Assembly (NCBI GenBank): GCA_036787835.1
Contig: DAIQON010000004.1
Coordinates: 5,287-69,286 of the forward strand
Length of the DNA stretch: 64,000 bases
Direction: 5' to 3'
Origin: DAIQON01 sp036787835
GTDB lineage: Bacteria; Patescibacteriota; Saccharimonadia; Saccharimonadales; UBA4665
The position numbers were made by a program, and so were the translations under genes. A model generated the notes under the pieces. The model did no database searches, was not told where the DNA came from, and was given only the letters and a program-made list of their open reading frames with translations. Below, piece by piece: positions 51,792-59,719 of the stretch (positions are counted from its first letter, which is position 1; every line of letters starts with the position of its first letter).

Positions 51792-53825
51792 ATGAACTTA
51801 TCTAGTCCGATCACAGATATTAAGGGGGTGGGCGACAAGCTGGCGGTCTTATTTAATAGACTAAAAATAAGTTCTGTAGATGAACTGATTCATTACTACC
51901 CAAGGCGTTACGACGATTATTCAATAATCACTAAAATAGCCGAATTAAAGCCCGGTCCCGCAACAGTTGAGGTTGAGCTGACAAACATAGGCGGTAAATA
52001 CTTACGCCGAGGCATGCACTTAACTGAGGCTATTGCCAGAGATGATTCTGGTAGCGTTCGCTTGGTCTGGTTTAATCAACCCTATCGGGCCACAAGTCTA
52101 AGATCTGGCACTAAGTACTTTGTATCAGGCGTATACGAGCTTAAGTACCAAAGGTTCAGTATTAATAACCCATCAATCGAACTCAAGAAAGATTTTCCAC
52201 TAAACACTGCCAGAATAGTGCCTAAATACCCCGAAACTAAAGGACTAACCTCAAACGAAATCAGAAAAACCCTTAACCAGGTGCTGCCGCAAATAGAAGA
52301 CTATCAAGAAAGTCTGCCAGTTGAAATTGTTAAACAATACGACCTAATTCCGCTAGCCAAGGCGTTACTACTTATTCACTTCCCTAAAGATGCCGATGAA
52401 CTTGAGGCGGCTAAACGTAGACTCGGCTTCGAAGAGGTCTTTAGTCTGGTTCTAGCCAGCCAATTAAATAAGCTTGAGTTAAAGACCGACAAATCTCAGA
52501 ATATTCAGTTTGATCAACAATTAGCCAAGCAGTTCGTAGACAAATTGAAATTTAAATTAACTGATGATCAACGCAGAGCAATTTGGCAAATATATCTAGA
52601 CATGGACAGTGAACACCCAATGAATCGTTTAGTCGAAGGTGACGTTGGGTCTGGAAAAACGGTAGTCGCTGTTATGGGTGGTCTGATGGTCATTAACCAG
52701 GGCAGACAAGTTGCCTTAATGGCACCAACTGAACTGCTCGCACTTCAACATGCCACAACTATTCATCAAATGCTTAAGCCGCTAGGCCTAGATAAATCTG
52801 TCTGTCTGCTAATCGGTAGCCTTGGAGCTAAGCAGAAAAAACTAGCTGCGCAGTCAATTGCCTCAGGCAAAGCCAAATTCATAATCGGGACTCACGCCCT
52901 AATACAAGAACACCTAGATATGGATAATCTGTCACTTGCGGTAATTGATGAACAACACCGTTTTGGCGTCAATCAAAGACAGGCACTTAACCTAAAGGCC
53001 AAATCAATGCCTCATGTACTCAGTCTCAGCGCCACACCAATACCAAGAAGTTTAGCGCTGACTCTGTTTGGTGAATTAGATATTTCAAGACTTAAACAAA
53101 AACCTATTGGCAGAAAACCAATAGAAACTAAGGTAATTAGCGAGTCTCAATACGACCGTCTTACTGATGAAATAACTAAACGTGTTGAGAACAAACAGCA
53201 GGTTTTTATTGTTTGCCCAGCGATTGAGCAAACTAGTACAACCAATAAGCACACAGCAGCAAAAACGTTTGAATTAGTAAAGAAGCGATATCCAAAATAT
53301 AAGGTTGGCCTAGTTCATGGCAAGCTGAGTAGTTTGGATAAAAATGCCTCTATGCAAGACTTTATAGACCATAAGATAGATATCTTGGTCGCCACAACAG
53401 TGATTGAAGTCGGTATCGACATACCGGCCGCTACAACTATGGTCATTCTGTCTTCAGATAACTTCGGTCTAGCGCAGCTTCATCAACTTAGAGGAAGAGT
53501 TGGCAGGGGAGACAAGCCTGGCATCTGCTATTTGGTTCACGACGACAATGTAACTGTCGGCCCAAGACTTAAGGCTTTAGAAACGAGTAACGATGGGTTC
53601 GAATTGGCAGAACTAGACCTAAAACTACGTGGACCAGGGGCAATTTACGGGCATTCTCAGCACGGTGTTCTTGATCTAAGAATTGCCAGACTAACAGATA
53701 CTAACTTAATTATTGAGGCCCGAAATGCTGCAAAATATTTTGTATCAAATGGACTAAATTTGGTACAATATGAGCAGTTGGCTAATAGAGTCAGTAAATT
53801 ACAAAAACTAACAAATCTTAATTAA
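51792..53825 (+). CDS. recG: ATP-dependent DNA helicase RecG
   Basis: The 677-residue helicase rescues stalled forks and processes branched DNA. The N-terminal wedge/OB domain (about 1-160) includes the family start DIKGVGDKLAVLF and YPRRYDDYS. Helicase domain 1 has Walker A VEGDVGSGKTVV (about 280-291) and the DEQHRFGVNQR box; domain 2 has VATTVIEVGIDIPAATTMVI and QLRGRVGRGD. The C-terminal TRG-like GPGAIYGHSQHG segment is present. It follows tyrS by 27 bp and is probably in the same operon. Confidence 0.96.
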   Translation: MNLSSPITDIKGVGDKLAVLFNRLKISSVDELIHYYPRRYDDYSIITKIAELKPGPATVEVELTNIGGKYLRRGMHLTEAIARDDSGSVRLVWFNQPYRATSLRSGTKYFVSGVYELKYQRFSINNPSIELKKDFPLNTARIVPKYPETKGLTSNEIRKTLNQVLPQIEDYQESLPVEIVKQYDLIPLAKALLLIHFPKDADELEAAKRRLGFEEVFSLVLASQLNKLELKTDKSQNIQFDQQLAKQFVDKLKFKLTDDQRRAIWQIYLDMDSEHPMNRLVEGDVGSGKTVVAVMGGLMVINQGRQVALMAPTELLALQHATTIHQMLKPLGLDKSVCLLIGSLGAKQKKLAAQSIASGKAKFIIGTHALIQEHLDMDNLSLAVIDEQHRFGVNQRQALNLKAKSMPHVLSLSATPIPRSLALTLFGELDISRLKQKPIGRKPIETKVISESQYDRLTDEITKRVENKQQVFIVCPAIEQTSTTNKHTAAKTFELVKKRYPKYKVGLVHGKLSSLDKNASMQDFIDHKIDILVATTVIEVGIDIPAATTMVILSSDNFGLAQLHQLRGRVGRGDKPGICYLVHDDNVTVGPRLKALETSNDGFELAELDLKLRGPGAIYGHSQHGVLDLRIARLTDTNLIIEARNAAKYFVSNGLNLVQYEQLANRVSKLQKLTNLN

Positions 53826-53871
53826 CAGTCCGTAGTAGAAGAATCATATATAACTCTTAAGGTTTTATTTT

Positions 53872-54681
53872 ATGTACGCAGGTACAACGTTTACTCGAAT
53901 CTCCGGCAACATCATTGGTGCCCATCAAAAGATAGACCGGGTAGCACGCCGACATCTTGAAAAACTAATCCCCGACGTAAAGTTCCCGGAAATTAGTGAT
54001 ATTCTCCATTTTGAGGGCAGCAATGGTCCAGATGGTATTAAACGAAAGAGTCCTTCAAAGAATGAGCCATGGCACTTTATCCAACCTTTTGATATCGACG
54101 ATACTCAGCTTATCGACACTATTTCAGATCACTATCATGCCCTAGTTAAGGCCATACGAGCAGCTAATCAGGTCAGGGCGTCGTTTGAAGCCGCTTGGCT
54201 AGCTCACGCTATGGTTGACGGCCTAACGCCAGCTCACCACTATCCATACGAGGAAAAGCTGAGTGAACTTAGAAATGGTGAAAGTATGGACACTAGATCG
54301 ACGATGAAAAAAAGACTGCTTATGAGCGGCGAAACAAAAACTCATGCAATTTTAAATAACTGGAAGATGTGGGGGCCTAAAGGGCTATTTTCAACCCATG
54401 CTTCATTTGAGTTCGGTGTAGCTACACTTATAGCTCCGTTGTCGTTTAAGGATATTGAGTCGCCTGATGCCCTAATTAAGGACCTTACCCACGAAAGTAT
54501 CGCCGACTGGTATAGAAGCCTGGCGCAAAATGTAGCCAAACTAAATCTCTATGACGATTTTTATAAGACCGGCTGGACTGTAAAACTAAGCAATAAAGTG
54601 AAAAAGCAACTAGCCCCAACCCTTATAAATGCAGTTACTGCAGTATGGTATAGCGCCTATAAAGAAGCGATCGATAAATAA
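53872..54681 (+). CDS. zinc-dependent phospholipase C / S1-P1 nuclease-fold protein
   Basis: The 269-residue protein was recognised by its metal-ligand spacing. It has H18 in IIGAHQKIDRVA, H68 in PWHFIQP, then H112-x3-D116-x5-H122 in AHAMVDGLTPAHH and H176-x3-E180 in HASFE. This reproduces the ligand order of Bacillus cereus phospholipase C (His14, His69, His118, Asp122, His128, His142, Glu146), which is shared with S1/P1 nucleases. It would bind three zinc ions and hydrolyse phosphodiesters. There is no signal peptide, which is odd for this usually secreted family. It follows recG with an AAGG Shine-Dalgarno 9 nt upstream of the ATG and lies just before tRNA-Leu. Confidence 0.65.
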   Translation: MYAGTTFTRISGNIIGAHQKIDRVARRHLEKLIPDVKFPEISDILHFEGSNGPDGIKRKSPSKNEPWHFIQPFDIDDTQLIDTISDHYHALVKAIRAANQVRASFEAAWLAHAMVDGLTPAHHYPYEEKLSELRNGESMDTRSTMKKRLLMSGETKTHAILNNWKMWGPKGLFSTHASFEFGVATLIAPLSFKDIESPDALIKDLTHESIADWYRSLAQNVAKLNLYDDFYKTGWTVKLSNKVKKQLAPTLINAVTAVWYSAYKEAIDK

Positions 54682-54738
54682 TCATTTTTATTTAAGCCAA
54701 TCTTTTATTATCATATATACTTAAACTACAGTTTTTAA

Positions 54739-54822
54739 GCGCGAGTGGTGGAATGGTAGACACGCATGCCTTAGGAGCATGTGCCGCAAGGCGTGGAGGT
54801 TCAAGTCCTCTCTCGCGCACCA
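54739..54822 (+). tRNA. tRNA-Leu (anticodon TAG), CCA encoded
   Basis: The 84-nt gene has acceptor arms GCGCGAG and CTCGCGC, a leucine-type long variable arm (TGCCGCAAGGCGT region), an anticodon loop CTTAGGA with TAG at 54772-54774, and the T-loop GGTTCAAGTCC. It ends with an encoded CCA. It reads CUA codons (and others by wobble). A strong terminator follows. Confidence 0.95.
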
Positions 54823-54831
54823 AAACAAATT

Positions 54832-54860
54832 AAAAGACACTACTAATAGGTGTCTTTTTT
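54832..54860 (+). terminator. intrinsic terminator after tRNA-Leu
   Basis: AAAAGACAC pairs with GTGTCTTTT around a short loop, and the right arm runs into a T-tract. The hairpin also abuts the stop codon of the convergent unknown gene. Confidence 0.8.
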
Positions 54861-55554
54861 ATACTATAACTTCTAGCTTAACTAGGCCCCTGAAGGCATC
54901 TTGAACATCCTGTCTACTAGTGAACTCTTCTGCGCGCATATCCATTCTTTCATTTATCTCATATACTTCTTCCATCGATAAGCCATCTTCACGATAGACA
55001 TTATGCGCAAACACTCCAGTAGCTGTAACTCCTAAGGCAACAAAACCACCTACTGCCGTGCCGATTGTTGTCGGCCAGCCAGCCGCTTCGAATACGCCCG
55101 ACCCGACTAAAGCGCCGGCATACATAGATGCGCCAAGCAAGAAGTCAGCTCCTGCCCCAATATTACTTCTTTTAAGGTCGATGACGTCTTGTGTCGGCCG
55201 GTAATATTCGCCGATTCTATGTGCGGTAGCTGCCAGCCCGTAGTTTATTACTGATGAGCGATCAGATGGGTCAAAATCCCAAGTAGTATTGTAGTCGGCC
55301 ACACCTTTGTCGCCGTTGGTGTTTGTCTTAACGTTTACTGTATGCCTTCGATTATCATAATATACAGATGTTCCGAGCAAATGACCTCGACCGAATTTAA
55401 CTCTAAGAGTCTCAATCGCCTCATCAGGTACTTTCGCCAACGCCAGTCCAGCTGCATAGCGTTCATGTTCTACGCAAAATGCGTTCAGCTTATCTTTCAA
55501 TGCTTTTGATGGGACTGCTTCCGGTTTAGAGTCAGATACTTGTATATTACACAT
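54859..55554 (-). CDS. hypothetical protein with C-terminal hydrophobic region
   Basis: This protein was not recognised. With the start at 55554 it has 231 residues, fixed by AAGGAG seven nt upstream; an upstream in-frame ATG at 55623 lacks a ribosome-binding site. The N-terminal 130 residues are soluble (helical LKDKLNAFCVEHERYAAGLAL, then strand-rich with TVNVKTNTNGD and WDFDPSDRSS). Residues about 150-205 form two Gly/Ala-rich hydrophobic segments that may be membrane helices, followed by an acidic tail. It converges on tRNA-Leu. Confidence 0.6.
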   Translation of the reverse strand: MCNIQVSDSKPEAVPSKALKDKLNAFCVEHERYAAGLALAKVPDEAIETLRVKFGRGHLLGTSVYYDNRRHTVNVKTNTNGDKGVADYNTTWDFDPSDRSSVINYGLAATAHRIGEYYRPTQDVIDLKRSNIGAGADFLLGASMYAGALVGSGVFEAAGWPTTIGTAVGGFVALGVTATGVFAHNVYREDGLSMEEVYEINERMDMRAEEFTSRQDVQDAFRGLVKLEVIV

Positions 55555-55713
55555 ACGTGCTCCTTCAATACAGGAATTATGCAACAACATATAGTTATTA
55601 GCAATAATGTAATGAGCTAACACTTAGCTACGTTTTAGAGATTTGCGCTTTAATTATATAATTAGTCCTACAGATATTTGGGGTCTTAAATACTAGAGGG
55701 CTAGGTAGCTAAT

Positions 55714-56316
55714 ATGGAAGAAGAGTCTCGATATTTCTTAGCTTGGGGTAAAAAAAGCCCAGAACAGTGGGAAGAGGCTATTAGGCTGCTTGGATCTTTG
55801 GGCTTCAATGTATCAGACCCGTCAGCTGAAGAGGGTGTTGATCTTATAAGCGATGGTGCTGAGCGCTACGATGGTATCCTACTCGATCGTAACGATTTTC
55901 TGGCGGCAGCTGCAGAAAACAGCGAGCTAAGTAATCAAACAGCAGGCAGGGCCTGGGCTTTAGTAACAAGACTATATACCTACAAAACGTTTAAAGACCA
56001 CTTTAACCAATATACAGAATTCAGACATTTTGACTTTGAGGATAACCCGTTAGTTTTTGACAACAGACCCAGGGTCGACCAAATACTTGGAGATATTGAT
56101 GGCTTTAGGCGGAAATTATCTGGACTTAGCGTAGATAGTTTAGAAGTACTACTTCTACAGCTCCAGGCAGCTATCACCGCTGAGGGAAAATCGGCCGTCC
56201 ATAGACTGCTAGGAGATGAAGTAGGGACCAAAACAATTGACTATCTTTACGGCGTTGTCGCTTGGGCAAAGATTAACAAGGCACCAGGCAATACTGAAGA
56301 GGATAGTCCTAAATAA
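55714..56316 (+). CDS. hypothetical acidic protein, 200 residues
   Basis: This protein was not recognised. It is soluble and acidic; helices dominate (EQWEEAIRLLGSLGFNVSDPS, and a C-terminal SLEVLLLQLQAAITAEGKSAVHRLLGD). No membrane segment or catalytic motif is seen. AGGTAG lies about 7 nt before the ATG. The gene is flanked by other unknown genes (54859, 56382) next to tRNA-Leu. Codon use matches the rest of the window. Confidence 0.6.
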   Translation: MEEESRYFLAWGKKSPEQWEEAIRLLGSLGFNVSDPSAEEGVDLISDGAERYDGILLDRNDFLAAAAENSELSNQTAGRAWALVTRLYTYKTFKDHFNQYTEFRHFDFEDNPLVFDNRPRVDQILGDIDGFRRKLSGLSVDSLEVLLLQLQAAITAEGKSAVHRLLGDEVGTKTIDYLYGVVAWAKINKAPGNTEEDSPK

Positions 56317-56345
56317 TCTAGAACTTGCTTAGCATCTATATAGCT

Positions 56346-56374
56346 TTGACTTTTCTTTACTATTAGTGTAATAT
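56346..56374 (+). promoter_or_regulatory. promoter of the 320-residue unknown gene, leaderless type
   Basis: TTGACT (56346-56351) and TAATAT (56369-56374) are 17 nt apart and the ATG follows 7 nt later. This is one of the most complete leaderless-type promoters in the window. Confidence 0.65.
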
Positions 56375-56381
56375 AAGTGTT

Positions 56382-57344
56382 ATGAAAATTGTTGAAAATG
56401 AAGCTGCTCATATAATGTTCAAAGAACAGATGTGGGGTGGAATTGAATTAACTGGAACAGAAGAGGCGATACAACTCGCCGCCCAACTAAATGCCCACGC
56501 CCAAAACATGCTAGGGATTAGTGGAGTTACTCGTAACTATATATTTGACGAGGGTGTAACAGGGTCTGCTGGCGAGGAAGCTTTAACCGTACAAGCAAGG
56601 TTACTGCGGCAGCTTGCCAGTGGCGATACTGACTCAGACAGCAGCTTCTCATTTATTCTAAGAGACCATCATGAAGCTGCAGTTGTTAGACAAGCAGCGA
56701 AAATCGATCTTGGTGATAAAGCGGTAAGAGGAAGCTTAGAACGTCCACTTAGCAGATACCCCTACGTCGGCAACCTGATGGCTCAACGAATTGCTGACCT
56801 TTTTGCAGAAGGAAGATTCAAGCCACGCAGCGGCGTTATAAAAGACCACATCGTGGGAGATAGCATGCTTCCAGGTGATTTAAACACTCTTTATTCAGGC
56901 CTTGATGAACAACGCTTCCCTGAGCAACGAATCAATAACTTCGATGCTGGCTCTGGTTCTGGGCTAACTTATTTTCATCTCGAAGGTGATGGCCGTAGAT
57001 CTACAATTGATCGACCAGCGTCTCCAGAGATTGGGGCAAAGCGAGTTCGCTATGAACTATTGCCCATAGGCGAGGAACCACAAATTGACACTAGGTCACT
57101 TTTTGATAGGTATGGTGAACGAAGAGGCTTAGATTCTGACATACCTACAATTTCTGAAATTCTCGAAAGAAGTAGGTCTCACCACGTCAGACCATCACAC
57201 ATAGATTTACCAGGGTTTCTTGGTCTTACAGATAGGGAACGTGGTTCATCTCCAGGTTATATAGCATATACTGGCCCTGACGAGCTACGAGCTGCTGCTC
57301 GACGTGATGATATGATCCACCTTGACGACGGTTCAGATTCCTAA
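56382..57344 (+). CDS. hypothetical protein, 320 residues
   Basis: This protein was not recognised. It is soluble, with no signal peptide or membrane helix. Residues 1-150 appear helical (EEAIQLAAQLNAHAQNMLG, SFILRDHHEAAVVRQAAKI), while the C-terminal half is polar, rich in Arg, Asp, Ser and Gly, with many proline- and glycine-containing turns (GSGSGLTYFHLEGDGRRST), suggesting disorder. It has a full promoter and no Shine-Dalgarno. It precedes the peroxiredoxin gene. Confidence 0.6.
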   Translation: MKIVENEAAHIMFKEQMWGGIELTGTEEAIQLAAQLNAHAQNMLGISGVTRNYIFDEGVTGSAGEEALTVQARLLRQLASGDTDSDSSFSFILRDHHEAAVVRQAAKIDLGDKAVRGSLERPLSRYPYVGNLMAQRIADLFAEGRFKPRSGVIKDHIVGDSMLPGDLNTLYSGLDEQRFPEQRINNFDAGSGSGLTYFHLEGDGRRSTIDRPASPEIGAKRVRYELLPIGEEPQIDTRSLFDRYGERRGLDSDIPTISEILERSRSHHVRPSHIDLPGFLGLTDRERGSSPGYIAYTGPDELRAAARRDDMIHLDDGSDS

Positions 57345-57380
57345 GTTTAGAACAAATTCTAGTACTAGTTTCAACTAGCA

Positions 57381-57386
57381 TATAAT
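57381..57386 (+). promoter_or_regulatory. -10 box of the peroxiredoxin gene, leaderless type
   Basis: TATAAT ends 9 nt before the ATG and there is no Shine-Dalgarno sequence. Confidence 0.55.
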
Positions 57387-57395
57387 AAGATTGTA

Positions 57396-57860
57396 ATGAA
57401 TAAAGACGATCTTCCTATTAATGCACCGGACTTTAAACTTAAGGACCAAGAGCTTAAGCTCAGGCAACTTAAGGATTACGCCGGAAAATGGCTGGTGCTA
57501 TATTTTTATCCCCGTGATGATACTCCTGGATGCACTGTTGAGGCCTGCAGTTTCAGAGACTTTAGGGATGACATCTCTGAGACTACAGGCGCTGAAGTAG
57601 TTGGGATATCAAAAGACAGCGAGGCATCACACCAAAAGTTTGCCACTAAGCATCGATTAAACTTTCCTCTATTGTCTGATCCTGAAGGAGAAGTAATTAA
57701 GGCATACAGTGCTTGGGGCAAAAAAATGTATGGCCGCAAAGGAATACTTAGGAAAACATTCATCATTAACCCCAAAGGGATGATCGTCAAGATTTATGGC
57801 ACAGTGACGCCACTGGGGCACGGCCAGAAGGTGCTTGCCGACCTTAAAGAACTTATATAG
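57396..57860 (+). CDS. bcp: thiol peroxidase, BCP/PrxQ type
   Basis: The 154-residue peroxiredoxin reduces hydrogen peroxide and organic peroxides. The catalytic motif reads YFYPRDDTPGCTVEACSFRD: the peroxidatic Cys lies in TPGC (C46) and a second Cys five residues later is the resolving residue of atypical 2-Cys BCP/PrxQ enzymes. The later RKTFIINPKGMIVKIYG strand is also typical. Electrons would come from a thioredoxin- or glutaredoxin-like protein such as those near 6-7 kb. It has its own leaderless-type promoter. Confidence 0.94.
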   Translation: MNKDDLPINAPDFKLKDQELKLRQLKDYAGKWLVLYFYPRDDTPGCTVEACSFRDFRDDISETTGAEVVGISKDSEASHQKFATKHRLNFPLLSDPEGEVIKAYSAWGKKMYGRKGILRKTFIINPKGMIVKIYGTVTPLGHGQKVLADLKELI

Positions 57861-57871
57861 CTGACGATTAA

Positions 57872-57901
57872 TTTACAATTAAGCCGTCCTACTAGTAGAA
57901 T
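57872..57901 (+). promoter_or_regulatory. hisS promoter
   Basis: TTTACA (57872-57877) and TAGAAT (57896-57901) are 18 nt apart, 10 nt before the ATG. No Shine-Dalgarno sequence is present. Confidence 0.45.
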
Positions 57902-57911
57902 ATTATCTATA

Positions 57912-59198
57912 ATGCCATTACCAACACAGCCTTATAAAGGTGCCCGGGACTTCTACCCAGAAGACAAACGTATTCAAAAATATATGTTTTCTAAGCTAAG
58001 ATCTAGCGTAGAGGCTTTTGGCTATGAAGAATATGATGCACCGATGCTTGAACCTCTAGACATCTACCTTGCAAAGTCTGGTTCTGAGCTTGTAAATGAC
58101 CAAACATATACATTCACCGATCGAGGAGATCGACAGGTAGTAATAAGGCCAGAAATGACGCCTAGCGTAAGTCGTATGGTGGCCGCCAAGCGAAATCAGC
58201 TAAATTTTCCGCTGCGTTGGTACAGTATCCCTAACTTGTGGCGCTACGAACGACCTCAAAGAGGCAGATACCGCGAACATTGGCAACTAAATGTCGATTT
58301 GTTCGGCGAAGCCTCGATTGCTGCAGAAGAAGAAATTATTAGTCTTGCGTCTTCAGTCCTTAAAAGCTTCGGCGCTACTAACGATATGTTTGAAGTACGT
58401 TTAAATAGCCGAAAACTAATGGAGTATTTAGCTAAGACTTACTTATCACTAGAAGACGTCAAAGCTCTAGCCCTGTTTAAGCTAATCGACCGTAAAAACA
58501 AGATTGATGAACAGGCATTTAATGAACAGGCAATGGAGCTTATCGGTAATCAAGAGCTAGTAGATAAGCTGGCCTCATTCTTGGAAATTAGCGATATATC
58601 TAATGTCCCTGAAGAGTTGAAAGACGCTGAGGGCATCAGCGAGCTAAAGACGCTTATCGCTCACCTTGCTAGCAACCCAGAAATTGGCAAAGTCGTCTTT
58701 GACCCGAACATCATGCGCGGCTTCGATTACTATAACGATATAGTTTTTGAAGTCTTTGACACCCACCCAGAAAACAACCGAGCGATGATGGGCGGCGGTA
58801 GATATGATGGGCTGGTTGAGTTATTTGGCGTCGAACCCGTCCCAACTATTGGTTTTGGCCTAGGAGATGCAACCCTGTTAAATTTCTTACAGGTCCACGA
58901 ACTATTACCAGACATTAAGGCCGAGACCGACCTAGCCGTTCTTCTACTTGACGATGAATTCGGCAACAGTCAAAGCCTAGTTAACGCTTTAAGAAGTCAG
59001 GGCCTGAATGTAGCCGTAGATTTTAGTAGCCGCAAAATAGGCAATAAAATTAGATGGGCTGAATCAAGAGGCATTAAGCATATTAGCGTTATCGGCCAAA
59101 ACGAAATAGATAGTCAGAAGCTATCCATAAAAAACCTTGATGATGGTTACGAGGAATTGATCGAACTAAATGCCGTTGGCCAATATTTAAAAAACTAA
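57912..59198 (+). CDS. hisS: histidine--tRNA ligase
   Basis: The 428-residue class II synthetase has the HisRS start KGARDFYPED, motif 2 RPEMTPSVSRMVA with WRYERPQRGRYREHWQLNVD, the histidine-binding RGFDYYNDIVFEVF and motif 3 GGGRYDGLVELFG with GFGLGDATLL. A C-terminal anticodon-binding domain spans about 335-428. The length is normal. It may be co-transcribed with the small membrane protein downstream, which starts 25 bp later. Confidence 0.96.
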   Translation: MPLPTQPYKGARDFYPEDKRIQKYMFSKLRSSVEAFGYEEYDAPMLEPLDIYLAKSGSELVNDQTYTFTDRGDRQVVIRPEMTPSVSRMVAAKRNQLNFPLRWYSIPNLWRYERPQRGRYREHWQLNVDLFGEASIAAEEEIISLASSVLKSFGATNDMFEVRLNSRKLMEYLAKTYLSLEDVKALALFKLIDRKNKIDEQAFNEQAMELIGNQELVDKLASFLEISDISNVPEELKDAEGISELKTLIAHLASNPEIGKVVFDPNIMRGFDYYNDIVFEVFDTHPENNRAMMGGGRYDGLVELFGVEPVPTIGFGLGDATLLNFLQVHELLPDIKAETDLAVLLLDDEFGNSQSLVNALRSQGLNVAVDFSSRKIGNKIRWAESRGIKHISVIGQNEIDSQKLSIKNLDDGYEELIELNAVGQYLKN

Positions 59199-59223
59199 AT
59201 AATAATATTTTGGAATATATAAA

Positions 59224-59676
59224 TTGATAGCAATTAATCATGCATTGACCGGAGCCTTAATCGGTTTTAGCGTATCCAACCCGGTACTTGCAATCTTTCT
59301 AGCCCTGATATCCCATTTTGTTTTGGATTCAATTCCACACTTCAGTGTCGATGGGGATAATGATGCCTGGATTAAGTCAAAGCCATTCATCTCGATGGTA
59401 GCGATTGATGCAGTTCTTTGTTTTATTTTAGTTATGTTGCTGCTATACAACCACCCCCTCAATTATATTCTGGCCGCGGTCTGTGCCTTCGTCGCCGCAG
59501 CCCCAGATCTTGTTAGTTTCAATAAATTTTATGCCAATCTTAAAAATAAGAAATGGAAGCCGAGTCTATATACCAAATTCGCTAGTAAAATACAGTGGTT
59601 TGAAAAACCGATTGGTGGCGCCGTAGAAGTAACCTGGTTCATAATAATGCTCGTTTCGGTTAGCTTGTTTATCTAA
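59224..59676 (+). CDS. membrane protein of YdjM/metal-dependent-hydrolase type
   Basis: The 150-residue protein has about four membrane helices and conserved polar residues at their ends: H6 in INHALTGALIG, H31 and D35 in SHFVLDSIPHF and D94 in AAAPDLVSF. This pattern of buried His and Asp is shared with the YdjM-like inner-membrane hydrolase family (PF04307), whose substrate is poorly known. The start is TTG with no ATG nearby and no strong Shine-Dalgarno, so it is the least certain part. It lies between hisS and tig. Confidence 0.7.
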   Translation: MIAINHALTGALIGFSVSNPVLAIFLALISHFVLDSIPHFSVDGDNDAWIKSKPFISMVAIDAVLCFILVMLLLYNHPLNYILAAVCAFVAAAPDLVSFNKFYANLKNKKWKPSLYTKFASKIQWFEKPIGGAVEVTWFIIMLVSVSLFI

Positions 59677-59702
59677 ATCTGTTAGCCAAGAAGTAAATTT
59701 TC

Positions 59703-59711
59703 TGCTAAAGT
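59703..59711 (+). promoter_or_regulatory. extended -10 promoter of tig, leaderless type
   Basis: TGC followed by TAAAGT (59706-59711) ends 8 nt before the tig ATG; no Shine-Dalgarno sequence is present. Confidence 0.5.
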
Positions 59712-59719
59712 AGCTAGTC

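Noticed and set aside
54790..54822. Attachment site for an integrated element at the tRNA-Leu 3' end
   Set aside because: No integrase gene and no second copy of the tRNA 3' end were seen between here and the window end.
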